Shown one piece after another: positions 61,286 through 64,000 of a DNA stretch of 64,000 nucleotides. The DNA comes from Thermogemmata fonticola. Lineage in GTDB: Bacteria > Planctomycetota > Planctomycetia > Gemmatales > Gemmataceae. The translations under genes and the position numbers were made by a program. Numbering within the stretch: the stretch's first letter is position 1; every line of letters starts with the position of its first letter. The stretch spans positions 372,001 through 436,000 of the forward strand of contig NZ_JACEFB010000002.1 of NCBI RefSeq assembly GCF_013694095.1. Reading direction: 5' to 3'. The notes below the pieces were generated by a model. The model was not told where the DNA came from and did no database searches. It was given only the letters and a program-made list of their open reading frames with translations.

Positions 61286-62488
61286 ATGAAGCCGAAGCGT
61301 ATCGCCGCGATCGTGACGGAGTATCGCCGCTGGTCCCATGCCGATGTGATTCTGCGGAATCTGTTGGATGGCTATCCCGGCGGCGGGCGGCCTGGCATGG
61401 AGTTGGTCTCGCTTTATACTGATCAGGTCCCCAAAAACGACATGAGTCGGGACCTGGCCAAGAAACACGGGTTCCGCCTGTGTGCGACGATTGCGGAAGC
61501 GTTGACTTTGGGAGGGGACAAGCTGGAGGTGGACGGAGTGCTCTCCATCGGGGAGCATGGGAAATATCCGCACAATGACAAGGGTCAAATCCTCTATCCG
61601 CGCCGTCGGTTCTTTGCGGAAATTTGTGCGGTGTTTTCCCGAACAGGGCGGAGCGTACCGGTGTTCAATGACAAGCATCTGGCAGCGACGTGGGAGGATG
61701 CCCACTGGATGTACGAGCAGGCCCGTAAGCTGATGGTACCTCTGCTGGCGGGTTCCTCGATCCCGGTGACCTGGCGGAAACCGGACCTGACGTTGCCGAA
61801 GGGGTGCGAGCTGGTAGGGGCGGTGCAGGTCGGCTACGGACCGCTGGAAGGGTATGGCTTCCACGCTCTGGAAGGTTTGCAGTGCATGGTCGAACGGCGG
61901 CGCTTGCCGGGCAATGGCACGGAACAAGGCGTCGTGGCGGTCACGTGTCATTTTGGTGCGGCCATGTGGCAGCGCTTCGATGAGTTCCCCTGGGCCAAAC
62001 GATTGCTGGAGGCCATAGTGCCGTTGGTCCGCTATCACGCCGGGGGAGACATCCGCCAAGTGAGCCAGCGGGCTAGGGATGCGGCTATCTTCGAGATCGA
62101 GTACCGGGATGGTTTGCGTGCCTTCGTGGTCATGCCCAATGGTTGGATTTATGAGAACGAGGGCGGGTCTTTCTACTTTGCCGGCCTGCGCCGTGGGTCG
62201 GCTGATCCGGACGTGTGCCAATTTTACTTGCAGCAACCCGACCCATTTGCCCATTTTGCCGAACTGACGAAAGCGATCGACCATCTCATGCAGACTACTC
62301 ATCCCCCCTATCCCGTGGAAAGGACGCTGTTGACGACGGGGATTCTCGATGCCGCCATGACCAGCCGGTACGAAAAGGGGCAGCGCCAAACCACGCCGCA
62401 TTTGCGGGACATTCGCTATGCCGCCAGTGACTGGAAGCATGCGCAAGGACCGATTCCCCCGGCGGCAGGCAAGAAGGCCGATCGCTAA
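61286..62488 (+). CDS. Conserved planctomycete protein of unknown function
   Basis: A 400-residue cytoplasmic protein. From memory, it matches a family conserved in planctomycetes and verrucomicrobia, with MKPKRIAAIVTEYRRWSHAD at the start, EALTLGGDKLEVDGVLSIGE, PVFNDKHLAATWE, AGSSIPVTWRKP and FHALEGLQCMVERR; the first part resembles a Rossmann domain of Gfo/Idh/MocA oxidoreductases, but the classical GxGxxG motif is not seen. Activity is unknown. GGAGGAAG lies before the ATG. A TPR-like protein gene follows after 73 bp on the same strand. Confidence 0.78.
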   Translation: MKPKRIAAIVTEYRRWSHADVILRNLLDGYPGGGRPGMELVSLYTDQVPKNDMSRDLAKKHGFRLCATIAEALTLGGDKLEVDGVLSIGEHGKYPHNDKGQILYPRRRFFAEICAVFSRTGRSVPVFNDKHLAATWEDAHWMYEQARKLMVPLLAGSSIPVTWRKPDLTLPKGCELVGAVQVGYGPLEGYGFHALEGLQCMVERRRLPGNGTEQGVVAVTCHFGAAMWQRFDEFPWAKRLLEAIVPLVRYHAGGDIRQVSQRARDAAIFEIEYRDGLRAFVVMPNGWIYENEGGSFYFAGLRRGSADPDVCQFYLQQPDPFAHFAELTKAIDHLMQTTHPPYPVERTLLTTGILDAAMTSRYEKGQRQTTPHLRDIRYAASDWKHAQGPIPPAAGKKADR

Positions 62489-62561
62489 GGCCATCAAGCC
62501 CAGAGGAAGTGCCGAGATCGCTACAATGCTTCTGGGAGGAAACGGCCAAAAGGAGACGCTC

Positions 62562-63725
62562 ATGATGGAGCGATGGCAGCGGTGGGTCAGCCTGCTGGCG
62601 GCGGTCATCGTGGGAATCAGCGGGGCGGGAAGGGGCCGGGCCTCCTTACCCTCGGAGGATCCGCGTTTTGTGGTGGGAGATAGCAGCGGAATTCATCCGT
62701 TGCCGTTCGAGGAGTTTTACCGCCGCTTAGGCATCTTGATGAACGTGCGGGATGAGCGGTTGCGGGACGGACAGCCCAATCCGGATCGGCAGGCATTTCT
62801 CCAGCGTGTCCAACAGTGGGGCCAGCAACCTGCTTCCAACGGTCGGGAAGCGGCGATGCGAGCGGCGGACCTGCTGCGGCTGGGGAAGATCGACGCGGCC
62901 CTAAATGTCCTGTCTCCCCGGCTGCGCGACCCCCGCCCTGATTACTTCGTGGCTATCGTCCTGGGGCATATCTACGCCGAACGCGGGGACTGGAAAACTG
63001 CCCTCCGGTATCACCAGGAAGGATTGCTCGATGCCCGCTTCCCCTCCCAAGTTCCTGGCTTGAACGAGCGGCAGAGAGAGTGGTGGGAAAAACTCGACCG
63101 GGACTATGTGCCGCATTATTACCGCTTGCGGCTGCAAGAGGCGGAAGAGCGCCAAGGGAAAACGCCGGCGGAGTTGGCCCGCTTGGCGGAAGAGGAGCAA
63201 GTGCTCGGCCTGTTTCCCTTGCCGGAACGTGGACAGGCTTCAGTGCAACCGGTGCGCTTTGTCAATGATAACGGCGAGTACGAACCGGGTCGCTTGGCTG
63301 CTGCAGAACGAGCAAAGTTGCCCCCGGATGCCTTGGCTATCGTCCAGCAGATGCTCTTCTGGTATCCCGGCGATACGCGCCTATTCTGGCTGCTCGGCGA
63401 GTTGTACGCGGCGGAGGGGAATGTCGATGCCGCCTTTCAGATCTTCGATGCCTGCACCTGGGGCAGGCAATATGGCAACCGCCGCCTGCTCATGGAACAC
63501 CGGCACGTGGTGGACACCCTCCGTCAGCGGCAGGCCGCATCCCGCAGTCCTGCTGATGAACCGTTGCTGGGGCCCTCCTCGCCTGAACCTGCCGCTCCCG
63601 AAGAGCCGGCGCCGATCAGCATGCGGTCGATCGCCCTGTATTTCGTACTTGTCGGCCTCGTGGCCTTGGTAGCGTTGGCACGGGCTGTAGCACGCCGTAG
63701 GGGGCGCGGGCCACTCCACCGCTAG
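62562..63725 (+). CDS. TPR-like protein with signal peptide and C-terminal membrane helix
   Basis: A 387-residue protein. The N-terminus carries a signal peptide (QRWVSLLAAVIVGISGAG), the middle has helical repeats (KIDAALNVLSPRLRDP, HIYAERGDWKTALRYHQEGL, GELYAAEGNVDAAFQIFDA) in TPR style, and the end has a membrane helix (SIALYFVLVGLVALVALA) followed by Arg-rich residues. It probably acts as an envelope scaffold. I chose the ATG at 62562 (AAAGGAG upstream); the frame is open 48 codons upstream without sense. Confidence 0.72.
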   Translation: MMERWQRWVSLLAAVIVGISGAGRGRASLPSEDPRFVVGDSSGIHPLPFEEFYRRLGILMNVRDERLRDGQPNPDRQAFLQRVQQWGQQPASNGREAAMRAADLLRLGKIDAALNVLSPRLRDPRPDYFVAIVLGHIYAERGDWKTALRYHQEGLLDARFPSQVPGLNERQREWWEKLDRDYVPHYYRLRLQEAEERQGKTPAELARLAEEEQVLGLFPLPERGQASVQPVRFVNDNGEYEPGRLAAAERAKLPPDALAIVQQMLFWYPGDTRLFWLLGELYAAEGNVDAAFQIFDACTWGRQYGNRRLLMEHRHVVDTLRQRQAASRSPADEPLLGPSSPEPAAPEEPAPISMRSIALYFVLVGLVALVALARAVARRRGRGPLHR

Positions 63726-63875
63726 TTGCCGGAACCGCTAGGAGCCGAACCCTTGCTTGGCTTGGTAAAGGCGGCTTCCTTGCCAAGCTCCCGCGGCCTT
63801 GCAGAAGCGGGCAAAGTTGCGGCGGGAGACCAGTTCGTGGAGGAAAAAACCCACGCAGCCGGAGACGCCAGCCGC

Positions 63876-64000
63876 TCAATACTTGCGGATGACACCTTCG
63901 AGCACGCCCAGAATCTGGATTTCGTGTTTGGCAGGATTGACGATGATCGGTTCCATCTGGTCGTTCATCGGTTCGAGGCGAATCTGGTCCCGCCGGCGGA
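63876..64000 (-). CDS. lexA: 3' end of LexA repressor gene, cut by the window edge
   Basis: The last 41 codons of a minus-strand gene whose start lies beyond the right edge. They read RRDQIRLEPMNDQMEPIIVN followed by EIQILGVLEGVIRKY and a stop, the typical end of LexA (RLEPxNxxMEPI ... V.GVVxGVIRRY). LexA represses SOS genes and cleaves itself through a Ser-Lys dyad; those residues lie outside the window. The fragment has no start codon here, so it is easily missed. Confidence 0.82.
   Translation of the reverse strand, partial: RRRDQIRLEPMNDQMEPIIVNPAKHEIQILGVLEGVIRKY

Noticed and set aside
61190-62608. 472-codon minus-strand frame
   Set aside because: Antisense to the conserved gene at 61286, which has a strong ribosome site and family motifs.
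1-64000. tRNA, rRNA, SRP RNA or RNase P RNA genes
   Set aside because: I looked for the T-loop pattern and the conserved blocks in the intergenic regions on both strands and found no convincing case; a covariance search would settle it.

Overview
The window looks like about 64 kb of chromosome from a planctomycete, most probably of the Gemmataceae (a Gemmata or Thermogemmata type relative). The support is a G+C of roughly 60 percent, a c-type haem protein fused to WD40 repeats, an HTTM-domain protein, a DUF6807/PmoA-like protein, a Cys/Gly repeat secreted protein, many small lipoproteins and low-complexity secreted proteins, and a signal peptidase I with a very large insert. Species and family are inference; the phylum call is fairly secure. 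I saw no rRNA, tRNA, CRISPR array, insertion sequence or prophage.

Layout. Bases 1-7.6 kb: a 5'-truncated signal peptidase I, a hotdog thioesterase, then a same-strand cluster of an ExbB/TolQ-like channel protein, an ExbD/TolR-like protein, a two-helix membrane protein and a 937-residue P-loop GTPase with a central membrane helix. This cluster is the best candidate for an undescribed system. 7.7-14.6 kb: metF, ggt, an aspartate aminotransferase coupled to an ornithine cyclodeaminase family gene, a glycosyltransferase and a lipoprotein. 14.8-26 kb: the haem/WD40 protein, a divergent GH38-like protein, an ECF sigma factor, a membrane metallophosphoesterase with pyrE, phhB and the DUF6807 protein. 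26-39 kb: low-complexity secreted proteins, a DUF2617-like protein, a nine-unit GC(H/Q/F)G protein, a membrane protein overlapping an HTTM protein, a Pro-rich secreted protein, two tandem small heat-shock proteins and a 1159-residue membrane protein.

39-52 kb: a nitrilase-family amidohydrolase, a secreted redoxin, ribBA, two planctomycete-type membrane proteins, an M16 protease, a WD40 protein and an isolated rplC (L3) gene. 52-64 kb: a lipoprotein, a Memo-family protein overlapping an alpha/beta hydrolase, trpC, a CPBP protease, a polysaccharide-export cassette (ABC permease, ATPase, glycosyltransferase), a fasciclin-domain secreted protein, a conserved planctomycete protein, a TPR-like protein and the 3' end of lexA, running off the right edge.

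Most genes are ordinary housekeeping or envelope functions arranged singly or in short operons. The unusual signals lie in the proton-channel plus GTPase cluster, the repeat proteins and several intergenic regions that hold inverted or direct repeats.
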